From contig OZ010577.1 in NCBI GenBank assembly GCA_963932145.1, forward strand, positions 15,973,889-16,037,888: DNA of 64,000 nucleotides, written 5' to 3'. Shown here piece after piece: positions 48,723-62,991 of the stretch. A model generated the notes under the pieces. That model was given only the letters and a program-made list of their open reading frames with translations. It was not told the DNA's origin and searched no databases. Source of the stretch: Acanthosepion lycidas (taxonomy: Eukaryota > Mollusca > Cephalopoda > Sepiida > Sepiidae). Both the position numbers and the translations under genes were made by a program. Each line of letters starts with the position of its first letter. Position 1 is the stretch's first letter.

Positions 48723-50531
48723 GTGAGCGTAGCATGCAAAGGTTACGACTCACGTAACAGGGATTTCCTTGAAAAACTGTGTGGACGCAAAATGGGTGAT
48801 CGCTGTATGTTTCTCTCCTGCCGTGCGTTCTATTTACCTTTACATTCTTTCATTTCACGTTATGAACAGGCAAGAGCCTCCACTAAAACCGGCTTACAAT
48901 TATTTTTCATTCGAACTCATACAGTGAGCGTAGCATGCAAAGGTTACGACTCACGTAACAGGGATTTACTTGAAAAACTGTGTGGACGCAAAGTGGGTGA
49001 TCGCTGTATGTTTCTCTCCTGCCGTGCGTTCTATTTACCTTTACATTCTTTCATTTCACTTTATGAACAGGCAAGAGCCTCCTCTAAAACCGGCTTACAA
49101 TTATTTTTCATTCGAACTCATACACTGAGCGTAGCATGCAAAGGATACTATTCTTATAACAGGGATTTCCTTGAAAAACTGTGTGTACGCAAAGTGGGTG
49201 ATCGCTGAATGTTTCTCTCCTGCCGTGCGTTCTATTTACCTTTACATTCTTTCATTTAACTTTATGAACAGGCAAGAGCCTCCTCTGAAACCGGCTTACA
49301 ATTATTTTTCATTCGAACTCATACAGTGAGCGTACCATGCAAAGGTTACGACTCACGTAACAGGGATTTCCTTGAAAAACTGTGTGGACGCAAAATGGGT
49401 GATGGCTGTATGTTTCTCTCCTGCCGTGCGTTCTATTTACCTTTACATTCTTTCATTTCACTTTATGAACTGGCAAGAGCCTCCTCTAAAACCGGCTTGC
49501 AATTATTTTTCATTCGAACTCATACACTGAGCGTAGCATGCAAAGGATACTATTCATATAACAGGGATTTCCTTGAAAAACTGTGTGGACGCAAAGTGGG
49601 TGATCGCTGTATGTTTCTCTCCTGACGTGCGTTCTATTCACCTTTACATTCTTTCATTTAACTTTATGAACAGGCAAGAGCCTCCACTAAAACCGGCTTA
49701 CAATTATTTTTCATTCGAACTCATACAGTGAGCGTAGCATGCAAAGGTAACGACTCACGTAACAGGGATTTACTTGAAAAACTGTGTGGACGCAAAGTGG
49801 GTGATGGCTGTATGTTTCTCTCCTGCCGTGCGTTCTATTTACCTTTACATTCTTTCATTTCACTTTATGAACAGGCAAGAGCCACCTCTAAAAACGGCTT
49901 ATAATTATTTTTCATTCGAACTCATACAGTGAGCGTAGCATGCAAAGGTTACGACTCACGTAACAGGGATTTCCTTGAAAAACTGTGTGGGCGCAAAATG
50001 GGTGATCGCTGTATGTTTCTCTCCTGCCGTGCGTTCTATTTACCTTTACATTCTTTCATTTCACTTTATGAACAGGCAAGGGTCTCCACTAAAACCGGCT
50101 TACAATTATTTTTCATTCGAACTCATACAGTGAGCGTAGCATGCAAAGGTTACGACTCACGTAACAGGGATTTCCTTGAAAAACTGTGTGGACGCAAAAT
50201 GGGTGATCGCAGTATGTTTCTCTCCTGCCGTGCGTTCTATTTACCTTTACATTCTTTCATTTCACTTTATGAACAGGCAAGGGTCTCCACTAAAACCGGC
50301 TTACAATTATTTTTCATTCGAACTCATACAGTGAGCGTAGCATGCAAAGGTTACGACTCACGTAACAAGGATTTCCTTGAAAAACTGTGTGGACGCAAAA
50401 TGTGTGATTGCTGTATGTTTCTCTCCTGCCGTGCGTTCTATTTACCTTTACATTCTTTCATTTAACTTTATGAAAAGGCAAGAGCCTCCTCTAAAAGCTG
50501 CTTACAATTATTTTTCATTCGAACTCATACA
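48723..50531 (+). repeat. Higher-order repeat E, copy 2 (9 monomers, 1,809 bp)
   Basis: Head-to-tail with copy 1 and sharing all its ordered marks. One visible difference is GATTTCCTTG in the 49,326 unit against GATTTACTTG in the 47,517 unit. The piece from GGTAACGACTC (near 49,748) to the 49,929 unit recurs again near 52,763-53,279 at shift 3,015, as part of a third, rearranged copy. Confidence 0.87.
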
Positions 50532-53279
50532 GTGAGCGTAGCATGGAAAGGTTACGACTCACGTAACAGGGATTTCCTTGAAAAAATATGTGGAGGCAAA
50601 ATGGGTGATCGCTGTATGTTTTTCTCCTGCCGTGCGTTCTATTTACCTTTACATTCTTTCATTTCACTTTATGAACAGGCAAGAGCCTCCTTTAAAACCG
50701 GCTTACAATTATTTTTCATTCGAACTCATACAGTGAGCGTAGCATGCAAAGGTTACGACTCACGTAACAGGGATTTCCTTGAAAAACTGTGAGGACGCAA
50801 AATGGGTGATCGCTGTATGTTTCTCTCCTGCCGTGCGTTCTATTTACCTTTACATTCTTTCATTTCACTTTATGAACAGGCAAGAGCCTCCTTTAAAACC
50901 GGCGTACAATTATTTTTCATTCGAACTCATACACTGAGCGTAGCATGCAAAGGATACTATTCATATAACAGGGATTTCCTTGAAAAACTGTGTGGACGCA
51001 AAGTGGGTGATCGCTGTATGTTTCTCTCCTGCCGTGCGTTCTATTTACCTTTACATTCTTTCATTTCACTTTATGAACAGGCAAGAGCCTCCTCTAAAAC
51101 CGGCTTACAATTATTTTTCATTCGAACTCATACAGTGAGCGTAGCATGCAAAGGTTACGACTCACGTAACAGGGATTTTTTTCAAAATCTGTGTGGACGC
51201 AAAATGGGTGATCGCTGTATGTTTCTCTCCTGCCGTGCGTTCTATTTACCTTTACATTCTTTCATTTCACTTTATGAAAAGGTTAGAGCCTCCTCTAAAG
51301 CCGGCTTACAATTATTTTTCATTCGAACTCATACAGTGAGCGTAGCATGCAAAGGTTACGACTCACGTAACAGGGATTTCCTTGAAAAACTGTGTGGACG
51401 CAAAATGGGTGATCGCTGTATGTTTCTCTCCTGCCGTGCGTTCTATTTACCTTTACATTCTTTCATTTCACTTTATGAACAGGCAAGAGCCTCCTCTAAA
51501 ACCGGCTTACAATTATTTTTCATTCGAACTCATACAGTGAGCGTAGCATGCAAAGGATAATATTCATATAACAGGGATTTCCTTGAAAAACTGTGTGGAC
51601 GCAAAATGGGTGATTGCTGTATGTTTCTCTCCTGCCGTGCGTTCTATTTACCTTTACATTCTTTCATTTAACTTTATGAACAGGCAAGAGCCTCCTCTAA
51701 AACCGGCTTACAATTATTTTTCATTCGAACTCATACAGTGAGCGTAGCATGCAAAGGTTACGACTCACGTAACAGGGATTTCCTTGAAAAACTGTGTGGA
51801 CGCAAAATGGGTGATCGCTGTATGTTTCTCTCCTGCCGTGCGTTCTATTTACCTTTACATTCATTCATTTCACTTTATGAACAACCAAGAGCCTCCTCTA
51901 AAACCGGCTTACAATTATTTTTCATTCGAACTCATACAGTGAGCGTAGCATGCAAAGGTTACGACTCACGTAACAGGGATTTCCTTGAAAAACTGTGTGG
52001 ACGCAAAATGGGTGATCGCTGTATGTTTCTCTCCTGCCGTGCGTTCTATTTACCTTTACATTCTTTCATTTCACTTTATGAAAAGTCAAGAGCATCCTCT
52101 AAAACCGGCTTACAATTATTTTTCATTCGACCTCATACAGTGAGCGTAGCATGCAAAGGTTACGACTCACGTAACAGGGATTTCCTTGAAAAACTGTGTG
52201 GACGCAAAATGGGTGATCGCTGTATGTTTCTCTCCTGCCGTGCGTTCTATTTACCTTTACATTCTTTCATTTCACGTTATGAACAGGCAAGAGCCTCCAC
52301 TAAAACCGGCTTACAATTATTTTTCATTCGAACTCATACAGTGAGCGTAGCATGCAAAGGTTACGACTCACGTAACAGGGATTTCCTTGAAAAACTGTGT
52401 GGACGCAAAATGGGTGATCGCTGTATGTTTCTCTCCTTCCGTGCGTTCTATCTACCTTTACATTCTTTCATTTCACTTTATGAACAGGCAAGAGCCTCCT
52501 CTAAAACCGGCTTGCAATTATTTTTCATTCGAACTCATACAGTGAGCGTAGCATGCAAAGGATAATATTCATATAACAGGGATTTCCTTGAAAAACTGTG
52601 TGGACGCAAAGTGGGTGATCGCTGTATGTTTCTCTCCTGACGTGCGTACTATTCACCTTTACATTCTTTCATTTAACTTTATGAACAGGCAAGAGCCTCC
52701 ACTAAAACCGGCTTACAATTATTTTTCATTCGAACTCATACAGTGAGCGTAGCATGCAAAGGTAACGACTCACGTAACAGGGATTTACTTGAAAAACTGT
52801 GTGGACGCAAAGTGGGTGATCGCTGTATGTTTCTCTCCTGCCGTGCGTTCTATTTACCTTTACATTCTTTCATTTCACTTTATGAACAGGCAAGAGCCAC
52901 CTCTAAAAACGGCTTATAATTATTTTTCATTCGAACTCATACAGTGAGCGTAGCATGCAAAGGTTACGACTCACGTAACAGGGATTTCCTTGAAAAACTG
53001 TGTGGGCGCAAAATGGGTGATCGCTGTATGTTTCTCTCCTGCCGTGCGTTCTATTTACCTTTACATTCTTTCATTTCACTTTATGAACAGGCAAGGGTCT
53101 CCACTAAAACCGGCTTACAATTATTTTTCATTCGAACTCATACAGTGAGCGTAGCATGCAAAGGTTACGACTCACGTAACAGGGATTTCCTTGAAAAACT
53201 GTGTGGACGCAAAATGGGTGATCGCAGTATGTTTCTCTCCTGCCGTGCGTTCTATTTACCTTTACATTCTTTCATTTAA

Positions 53280-53544
53280 CTTTATGAACATGCAAGAGGC
53301 TCCTCTAAAAGCTGCTTACAATTATTTTTCATTCGAACTCATACAGTGAGCGTAGCCTGCAAAGGTTACGACTCACGTAACAGGGATTTACTTGAAAAAC
53401 TGTGTGGACGCAAAATGGGTGATCGCTGTATGTTTCTATCCTACCGTGCGTTCTATTTACCTTTATTCTTTCATTTAACTTTATGAACAGGCAAGAGGCT
53501 CCTCTAATAGCTGCTTACAATTATTTTTCATTCGAACTCATACA
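53280..53544 (+). repeat. D-type fragment inside the E region
   Basis: Reads GAACATGCAAGAGGC, AAAAGCTGC, GCGTAGCCTGC, GATTTACTTG and TTTCTATCC in order, the combination seen at about 36,208-36,467 in region D (shift about 17,079). The unit at 53,346 is 199 bp because two bases are missing in CCTTTATTC. Flanking units are E-type. This is a roughly one-monomer island of another subfamily. Confidence 0.82.
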
Positions 53545-54750
53545 GTGAGCGTAGCATGCAAAGGTTACGACTCACGTAACAGGGATTTCCTTGAAAAACT
53601 GTGTGGACGCAAAGTGGGTGATCGCTGTATGTTTCTCTCCTGCCGTGCGTTCTATTTACCTTTACATTCTTTCATTTCACTTTATGAACAGGCAAGGGTC
53701 TCCACTAAAACCGGCTTACAATTTTTTTTCATTCGAACTCATACACTGAGCGTAGCATGCAAAGGATACTATTCATATAACAGGGATTTCCTTGAAAAAC
53801 TGTGTGGACGCAAAATGGGTGATCGCTGTATGTTTCTCTCCTGCCGTGCGTTCTATTTACCTTTACATTCTTTCATTTCACTTTATGAACAGGCAAGAGG
53901 CTCCTCTAAAAGCTGCTTACAATTATTTTTCATTCGAACTCATACAGTGAGCGTAGCATGCAAATGTTACGACTCACGTAACAGGGATTTCCTTGAAAAA
54001 CAGTGTGGACGCAAAGTGGGTGATCGCTGTATGTTTCTCTCCTGCCGTGCGTTCTATTTACCTTTACATTCTTTCATTTCACTTTATGAACAGGCAAGAG
54101 CCTCCTCTAAAACCGGCTTACAATTATTTTTCATTCGAACTCATACAGTGAGCGTAGCATGCAAAGGATACTATTCATATAACAGGGATTTCCTTGAAAA
54201 ACTGTGTGGACGCAAAGTGGGTGATCGCTGTATGTTTCTCTCCTGCCGTGCGTTCTATTTACCTTTACATTCTTTCATTTCACTTTATGAACAGGCAAGA
54301 GGCTCCTCTAAAAGCTGCTTACAATTATTTTTCATTCGAACTCATACAGTGAGCGTAGCATGCAAAGGATACTATTCATATAACAGGGATTTCCTTGAAA
54401 AACTGTGTGGACGCAAAGTGGGTGATCGCTGTATGTTTCTCTCCTGCCGTGCGTTCTATTTACCTTTACATTCTTTCATTTAACTTTATGAACAGTCAAG
54501 GGCCTCCTCTAAAACCGGCTTACAATTATTTTTCATTCGAACTCATACAGTGAGCGTAGCATGCAAAGGTTACGACTCACGTAACAGGGATTTCCTTGAA
54601 AAAATGTGTGGACGCAAAATGGGTGATCGCTGTATGTTTTTCTCCTGCCGTGCGTTCTATTTACCTTTACATTCTTTCATTTCACTTTATGAACAGGCAA
54701 GAGCCTCCTTTAAAACCGGCTTACAATTATTTTTCATTCGAACTCATACA

Positions 54751-55755
54751 GTGAGCGTAGCATGCAAAGGTTACGACTCACGTAACAGGGATTTCCTTGA
54801 AAAACTGTGTGGCCGCAAAATGGGTGATCGCTGTATGTTTCTCTCCTGCCGTGCGTTCTATTTACCTTTACATTCTTTCATTTCACTTTATGAACAGGCA
54901 AGAGCCTCCTCTAAAACCGGCTTACAATTATTTTTCATTCGAACTCATACAGTGAGCGTAGCACGCAAAGGTTACGACTCACGTAACAGGGATTTCCTTG
55001 AAAAACTGTGTGGACGCAAAGTGGGTGATCGCTGTATGTTTCTCTCCTGCCGTGCGTTCTATTTACCTTTACATTCTTTCATTTAACTTTATGAACAGGC
55101 AAGGGCCTCCTCTAAAACCGACTTACAATTATTTTTCATTCGAACTCATACAGTGAGCGTAGAATGCAAAGGTTACGACTCACGTAACAGGGATTTCCTT
55201 GAAAAAATGTGTGGACGCAAAATGGGTGATCGCTGTATGTTTTTCTCCTGCCGTGCGTTCTATTTACTTTTACATTCTTTCATTTCACTTTATGAACAGG
55301 CAAGAGCCTCCTTTAAAACCGGCGTAAAATTATTTTTCATTCGAACTCATACAGTGAGCGTAGCATGCAAAGGTTACGACTCACGTAACAGGGATTTCCT
55401 TGAAAAACTGTGTGGACGCAAAATGGGTGATCGCTGTATGTTTCTCTCCTGCCGTGCGTTCTATTTACCTTTACATTCTTTCATTTCACTTTATGAACAA
55501 GCAAGAGTCTCCTCTAAAACCGGCTTACAATTATTTTTCATTCGAACTCATACAGTGAGCGTAGCATGCAAAGGTTACGACTCACGTAACAAGGATTTCC
55601 TTGAAAAACTGTGTGGACGCAAAGTGGGTGATCGCTGTATGTTTCTCTCGTGCCGTGCGTTCTATTTACCTTTACATTCTTTCATTTCACTTTATGAACA
55701 GGCAAGAGCCTCCTCTAAAACCGGCTTACAATTATTTTTCATTCGAACTCATACA
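54751..55755 (+). repeat. Five-monomer unit duplicated 4.2 kb apart, copy 1 (1,005 bp)
   Basis: Units 54,751, 54,952 (GCACGCAAAGG), 55,153 (GTAGAATGC, GAAAAAATGTG, TATTTACTTTTAC), 55,354 and 55,555 (AACAAGGATTTCC, CTCTCGTGCCG) match 58,972-59,976 at shift 4,221, which is 21 x 201. A difference is TGGCCGCAAAA here against TGGACGCAAAA in the second copy. Confidence 0.86.
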
Positions 55756-55824
55756 GTGAGCGTGGCATGCAAAGGTTACGACTGACGTAACAGGGATTTC
55801 CTTGAAAAACTGTGTGGACGCAAA

Positions 55825-58143
55825 ATGGGTGATCGCTGTATGTTTCTCTCCTGCCGTGCGTTCTATTTACCTTTACATTCTTTCATTTCACTTTATGAAC
55901 AGGCAAGAGCCTCCTCTAAAACCGGCTTACAATTATTTTTCATTCGAACTCATACAGTGAGCGTAGCATGCAAAGGTTACGACTCACGTAAAAGGGATTT
56001 CCTTGAAAAACTGTGTGGACGCAAAATGGGTGATCGCTGTATGTTTCTCTCCTACCGTGCGTTCTATTTACCTTTACATTCTTTCATTTCACTTTATGAA
56101 AAGGCAAGAGCCTCCTCTAAATACGACTTACAATTATTTTTCATTCGAACTCATACAGTGAGCGTAGCATGCAAAGGTTACGACTCACGTAACAGGGATT
56201 TCCTTGAAAAACTGTGTGGACGCAAAATGGGTGATCGCTGTATGTTTCTCTCCTGCCGTGCGTTCTATTTACCTTTACATTCTTTCATTTCACTTTATGA
56301 ACAGGCAAGAGCCTCCTCTAAAACCGGCTTACAATTATTTTTCATTCGAACTCATACAGTGAGCGTAGCATGCAAAGGTTACGACTCACGTAACAGGGAT
56401 TTACTTGAAAAACTGTGTGGACGCAAAGTGGGTGATCGCTGTATGTTTCTCTCGTGCCGTGCGTTCTATTTACCTTTACATTCTTTCATTTCACTTTATG
56501 AACAGGCAAGAGCCTCCTCTAAAACCGGCTTACAATTATTTTTCATTCGAACTCATACAGTGAGCGTAGCATGCAAAGGTTACGACTCACGTAACAGGGA
56601 TTTCCTTGAAAAACTGTGTGGACGCAAAATGGGTGATCGCTGTATGTTTCTCTCCTACCGTGCGTTCTATTTACCTTTACATTCTTTCATTTCACTTTAT
56701 GAAAAGGCAAGAGCCTCCTCTAAAGCCGACTTACAATTATTTTTCATTCGAACTCATACAGTGAGCGTAGCATGCAAAGGTTACGACTCACGTAACAGGG
56801 ATTTCCTTGAAAAACTGTGTGGACGCAAAATGGGTGATCTCTGTATGTTTCTCTCCTGCCGTGCGTTCTATTTACCTTTACATTCTTTCATATCACTTTA
56901 TGAACAGGCAAGAGCCTCCTTTAAAACCGGCTTACAATTATTTTTCATTCGAACTCATACAGTGAGCGTAGCATGCAAAGGTTACGACTCACGTAACAGG
57001 GATTTCCTTGAAAAACTGTGGGGACGCAAAATGGGTGATCGCTGTATGTTTCTCTCCTGCCGTGCGTTCTATTTACCTTTACATACTTTCATTTCACTTT
57101 ATGAACAGGCAAGAGCCTCCTCTAAAACCGGCTTACAATTATTTTCCATTCGAACTCATACAGTGAGCGTAGCATGCAAAGGTTACGACTCACGTAACAG
57201 GGATTTCCTTGAAAAACTGTGTGGACGCAAAATGGGTGATCGCTGTATGTTTCTCTCCTGCCGTGCGTTCTATTTACCTTTACATTCATTCATTTCACTT
57301 TATGAACAACGAAGAGCCTCCTCTAAAACCGGCTTACAATTATTTTTCATTCGAACTCATACAGTGAGCGTAGCATGCAAAGGTTACGACTCACGTAACA
57401 GGGATTTCCTTGAAAAACTGTGTGGACGCAAAATGGGTGATTGCTGTATGTTTCTCTCCTGCCGTGCGTTCTATTTACCTTTACATTCTTTCATTTCACT
57501 TTATGAACAGGCAAGAGCCTCCTCTGAAACCGGCTTACAATTATTTTTCATTCGAACTCATACAGTGAGCGTAGCATGCAAAGGTTACGACTCACGTAAC
57601 AGGGATTTCCTTGAAAAACTGTGTGGATGCAAAATGGGTGATCGCTGTATGTTTCTCTCCTGCCGTGCGTTCTATTTACCTTTACATTCTTTCATTTCAC
57701 TTTATGAACAGGCAAGAGCCTCCTCTAAAACCGGCTTGCAATTATTTTTCATTCGAACTCATACACTGAGCGTAGCATGCAAAGGATACTATTCATATAA
57801 CAGGGATTTCCTTGAAAAACTGTGTGGACGCAAAGTGGGTGATCGCTGTATGTTTCACTCCTGCCGTGCGTTCTATTTACCTTTACATTCTTTCATTTCA
57901 CTTTATGAACAAGCAAGAGTCTCCTCTAAAACCGGCTTACAATTATTTTTCATTCGAACTCATACAGTGAGCGTAGCATGCAAAGGTTACGACTCACGTA
58001 ACAGGGATTTACTTGAAAAACTGTGTGGATGCAAAGTGGGTGATCGCTGTATGTTTCTCTCCTGCCGTGCGTTCTATTTACCTTTACATTCTTTCATTTC
58101 ACTTTATGAACAGGCAAGAGCCACCTCTAAAACCGGCTTATAA
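55825..58143 (+). other. Longest open frame through the satellite (772 codons), probably not a gene
   Basis: Opens at ATGGGTGAT in one monomer and stays open across about 11.5 units, because each unit here is exactly 201 bases (67 codons) and none has the TTTAAC stop variant. It ends where CGGCTTATAATT replaces CGGCTTACAATT. Each repeat has four cysteines at 67-mer positions 5, 20, 28 and 33, counting from the GTGAGC start. No signal peptide, membrane grammar or known domain is evident. Frames of this kind are lost and regained in other reading phases along the array, and stop variants and frame-moving indels are common in neighbours. I treat it as a by-product of the period, not a protein gene. 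Confidence 0.85.
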
Positions 58144-58971
58144 TTATTTTTCATTCGAACTCATACAGTGAGCGTAGCATGGAAAGGTTACGACTCACGT
58201 AACAGGGATTTACTTGAAAAACTGTGTGGACGCAAAATGGGTGATCGCTGTATGTTTCTCTCCTGCCGTGCGTTCTATTTACCTTTACATTCTTTCATTT
58301 CACTTTATGAACAAGCAAGAGTCTCCTCTAAAACCGGCTTACAATTATTTTTCATTCGAACTCATACAGTGAGCGTAGCATGCAAAGGTTACGACTCACG
58401 TAACAGGGATTTACTTGAAAAACTGTGTGGAGGCAAAGTGGGTGATCGCTGTATGTTTCTCTCGTGCCGTGCGTTCTATTTACCTTTACATTCTTTCATT
58501 TCACTTTATGAACAGGCAAGAGCCTCCTCTAAAACCGGCTTACAATTATTTTTCATTCGAACTCATACAGTGAGCGTAGCATGCAAAGGTTACGACTCAC
58601 GTAACAGGGATTTCCTTGAAAAACTGTGTGGACGCAAAATGGGTGATCGCTGTATGTTTCTCTCCTGCCGTGCGTTCTATTTACCTTTACATTCTTTCAT
58701 TTCACTTTATTAAAAGGCAAGAGCCACCTCTAAAGCCGGCTTACAATTATTTTTCATTCGAACTCATACAGTGAGCGTAGCATGCAAAGGTTACGACTCA
58801 CGTAACAGGGATTTCCTTGAAAAACTGTGTGGACGCAAAATGGGTGATCGCTGTATGTTTCTCTCCTGCCGTGCGTTCTATTTACCTTTACATTCTTTCA
58901 TTTCACTTTATGAACAGGCAAGAGCCTCCTCTAAAACCGGCTTACAATTATTTTTCATTCGAACTCATACA

Positions 58972-59976
58972 GTGAGCGTAGCATGCAAAGGTTACGACTC
59001 ACGTAACAGGGATTTCCTTGAAAAACTGTGTGGACGCAAAATGGGTGATCGCTGTATGTTTCTCTCCTGCCGTGCGTTCTATTTACCTTTACATTCTTTC
59101 ATTTCACTTTATGAACAGGCAAGAGCCTCCTCTAAAACCGGCTTACAATTATTTTTCATTCGAACTCATACAGTGAGCGTAGCACGCAAAGGTTACGACT
59201 CACGTAACAGGGATTTCCTTGAAAAACTGTGTGGACGCAAAGTGGGTGATCGCTGTATGTTTCTCTCCTGCCGTGCGTTCTATTTACCTTTACATTCTTT
59301 CATTTAACTTTATGAACAGGCAAGGGCCTCCTCTAAAACCGACTTACAATTATTTTTCATTCGAACTCATACAGTGAGCGTAGAATGCAAAGGTTACGAC
59401 TCACGTAACAGGGATTTCCTTGAAAAAATGTGTGGACGCAAAATGGGTGATCGCTGTATGTTTTTCTCCTGCCGTGCGTTCTATTTACTTTTACATTCTT
59501 TCATTTCACTTTATGAACAGGCAAGAGCCTCCTTTAAAACCGGCGTAAAATTATTTTTCATTCGAACTCATACAGTGAGCGTAGCATGCAAAGGTTACGA
59601 CTCACGTAACAGGGATTTCCTTGAAAAACTGTGTGGACGCAAAATGGGTGATCGCTGTATGTTTCTCTCCTGCCGTGCGTTCTATTTACCTTTACATTCT
59701 TTCATTTCACTTTATGAACAAGCAAGAGTCTCCTCTAAAACCGGCTTACAATTATTTTTCATTCGAACTCATACAGTGAGCGTAGCATGCAAAGGTTACG
59801 ACTCACGTAACAAGGATTTCCTTGAAAAACTGTGTGGACGCAAAGTGGGTGATCGCTGTATGTTTCTCTCGTGCCGTGCGTTCTATTTACCTTTACATTC
59901 TTTCATTTCACTTTATGAACAGGCAAGAGCCTCCTCTAAAACCGGCTTACAATTATTTTTCATTCGAACTCATACA
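58972..59976 (+). repeat. Five-monomer unit duplicated 4.2 kb apart, copy 2 (1,005 bp)
   Basis: Repeats the series at 54,751-55,755, including GCACGCAAAGG, GTAGAATGC, TATTTACTTTTAC, GGCGTAAAATT and AACAAGGATTTCC. Just beyond it, the GAACAACGAAGAGCC mark lies near 60,320, against 57,308 in the other region. The shift there is 3,015 rather than 4,221, so six monomers were gained or lost between the two marks. Confidence 0.86.
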
Positions 59977-62187
59977 GTGAGCGTAGCATGCAAAGGTTAC
60001 GACTCACGTAACAGGGATTTCCTTGAAAAACTGTGTGGACGCAAAATGGGTGATTGCTGTATGTTTCTCTCCTGCCGTGCGTTCTATTTACCTTTACATT
60101 CTTTCATTTCACTTTATGAATAGGCAAGAGCCTCCTCTAAAACCGGCTTACAATTATTTTTCATTCGAACTCATACAGTGAGCGTAGCATGCAAAGGTTA
60201 CGACTCACGTAACAGGGATTTCCTTGAAAAACTGTGTGGACGCAAAATGGGTGATCGCTGTATGTTTCTCTCCTGCCGTGCGTTCTATTTACCTTTACAT
60301 TCATTCATTTCACTTTATGAACAACGAAGAGCCTCCTCTAAAACCGGCTTACAATTATTTTTCATTCGAACTCATACAGTGAGCGTAGCATGCAAAGGTT
60401 ACGACTCACGTAACAGGGATTTCCTTCAAAAACTGTGTGGACGCAAAATGGGTGATCGCTGTATGTTTCTCTCCTGCCGTGCGTTCTATTTACCTTTACA
60501 TTCTTTCATTTCACTTTATGAAAAGGCAAGAGCATCCTCTAAAACCGGCTTACAATTATTTTTCATTCGACCTCATACAGTGAGCGTAGCATGCAAAGGT
60601 TACGACTCACGTAACAGGGATTTCCTTGAAAAACTGTGTGGACGCAAAATGGTTGATCGCTGTATGTTTCTCTCCTGCCGTGCGTTCTATTTACCTTTAC
60701 ATTCTTTCATTTAACTTTATGAACAGGCAAGAGGCTCCTTTAAAAGCTGCTTACAATTATTTTTCATTCGAACTCATACAGTGAGCGTAGCATGCAACGG
60801 TTACGACTCACGTAACAGGGATTTCCTTGAAAAACTGTGTGGACGCAAAGTGGGTGATCGCTGTATGTTTCTCTCCTGCCGTGCGTTCTATTTACCTTTA
60901 CATTCTTTCATTTAACTTTATGAACAGGCAAGGGCCTCCTCTAAAACCGGCTTACAATTATTTTTCATTCGAACTCATACAGTGAGCGTGGCATGCAAAG
61001 GTTACGACTCACGTAACAGGGATTTCCTTGAAAAACTGTGTGGACGCAAAATGGGTGTACGCTGTATGTTTCTCTCCTGCCGTGCGTTCTATTTACCTTT
61101 ACATTCTTTCATTTCACTTTATGAACAGGCAAGAGCCTCCTTTAAAACCGGCTTACAATTATTTTTCATTCGAACTCATACAGTGAGCGTAGCATGCAAA
61201 GGTTACGACTCACGTAACAGGGATTTCCTTGAAAAACTGTGTGGACGCAAAATGGGTGATAGCTGTATGTTTCTCTCCTGCCGTGCGTTCTATTTACCTT
61301 TACATTCTTTCATTTCACTTTATGAACAGGCAAGAGCCTCCTCTAAAACCGGCTTACAATTATTTTTCATTCGAACTCATACAGTGAGCGTAGCATGCAA
61401 AGGATAATATTCATATAACAGGGATTTCCTTGAAAAACTGTGTGGACGCAAAATGGGTGATCGCTGTATGTTTCTCTCCTGCCGTGCGTTCTATTTACCT
61501 TTACATTCTTTCATTTCACTTTATGAAAAGGCAAGAGCATCCTCTAAAACCGGCTTACAATTATTTTTCATTCGACCTCATACAGTGAGCCTAGCATGCA
61601 AAGGTTACGACTCACGTAACAGGGATTTCCTTGAAAAACTGTGTGTACGCAAAGTGGGTGATCGCTGAATGTTTCTCTCCTGCCGTGCGTTCTATTTACC
61701 TTTACATTCTTTCATTTAACTTTATGAACAGGCAAGAGCCTCCTCTAAAACCGGCTTACAATTATTTTTCATTTGAACTCATACAGTGAGCGTAGCATGC
61801 AAAGGTTACGACTCACGTAACAGGGATTTCCTTGAAAAACTGTGTGGACGCAAAATGGGTGATCGCTGTATGTTTCTCTCCTGCCGTGCGTTCTATTTAC
61901 CTTTACATTCTTTCATTTAACTTTATGAACAGGCAAGAGCCTCCTCTGAAACCGGCTTACAATTATTTTTCATTCGAACTCATACAGTGAGCGTAGCATG
62001 CAAAGGTTACGACTCACGTAACAGGGATTTCCTTGAAAAACTGTGTGGATGCAAAATGGGTGATCGCTGTATGTTTCTCTCCTGCCGTGCGTTCTATTTA
62101 CCTTTACATTCTTTCATTTCACTTTATGAACAGGCAAGAGTCTCCTCTAAAACCGGCTTACAATTATTTTTCATTCGAACTCATACA

Positions 62188-62991
62188 GTGAGCGTAGCAT
62201 GCAAAGGTTACGACTCACGTAACAGGGATTTACTTGAAAAACTGTGTGGATGCAAAGTGGGTGATCGCTGTATGTTTCTCTCCTGCCGTGCGTTCTATTT
62301 ACCTTTACATTCTTTCATTTCACTTTATGAACAGGCAAGAGCCACCTCTAAAACCGGCTTATAATTATTTTTCATTCGAACTCATACAGTGAGCGTAGCA
62401 TGGAAAGGTTACGACTCACGTAACAGGGATTTCCTTGAAAAAATATGTGGAGGCAAAATGGGTCATCGCTGTATGTTTTTCTCCTGCCGTGCGTTCTATT
62501 TACCTTTACATTCTTTCATTTCACTTTATGAACAGGCAAGAGCCTCCTTTAAAACCGGCTTACAATTATTTTTCATACGAACACATACAGTGAGCGTAGC
62601 ATGCAAAGGTTACGACTCACGTAACAGGGATTTCCTTGAAAAACTGTGTGGACGCAAAATGGGTGATCGCTGTATGTTTCTCTCCTGCCGTGCGTTCTAT
62701 TTACCTTTACATTCTTTCATTTCACTTTATGAACAGGCAAGAGCCTCCTTTAAAACCGGCGTACAATTATTTTTCATTCGAACTCATACACTGAGCGTAG
62801 CATGCAAAGGATACTATTCATATAACAGGGATTTCCTTGAAAAACTGTGTGGACGCAAAGTGGGTGATCGCTGTATGTTTCTCTCCTGCCGTGCGTTCTA
62901 TTTACCTTTACATTCTTTCATTTCACTTTATGAACAAGCAAGAGTCTCCTCTAAAACCGGCTTACAATTATTTTTCATTCGAACTCATACA
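62188..62991 (+). repeat. Four-monomer unit, copy 1 (804 bp)
   Basis: Starts with a unit having GATTTACTTG, GTGTGGATGCAAAGTG and GAGCCACCTC, then GCATGGAAAGG with GGGTCATCG (62,389), then CATACGAACACATAC before the 62,590 unit, then the CACTGAGCG second-form unit (62,791). The series repeats at an exact shift of 804. Confidence 0.9.
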
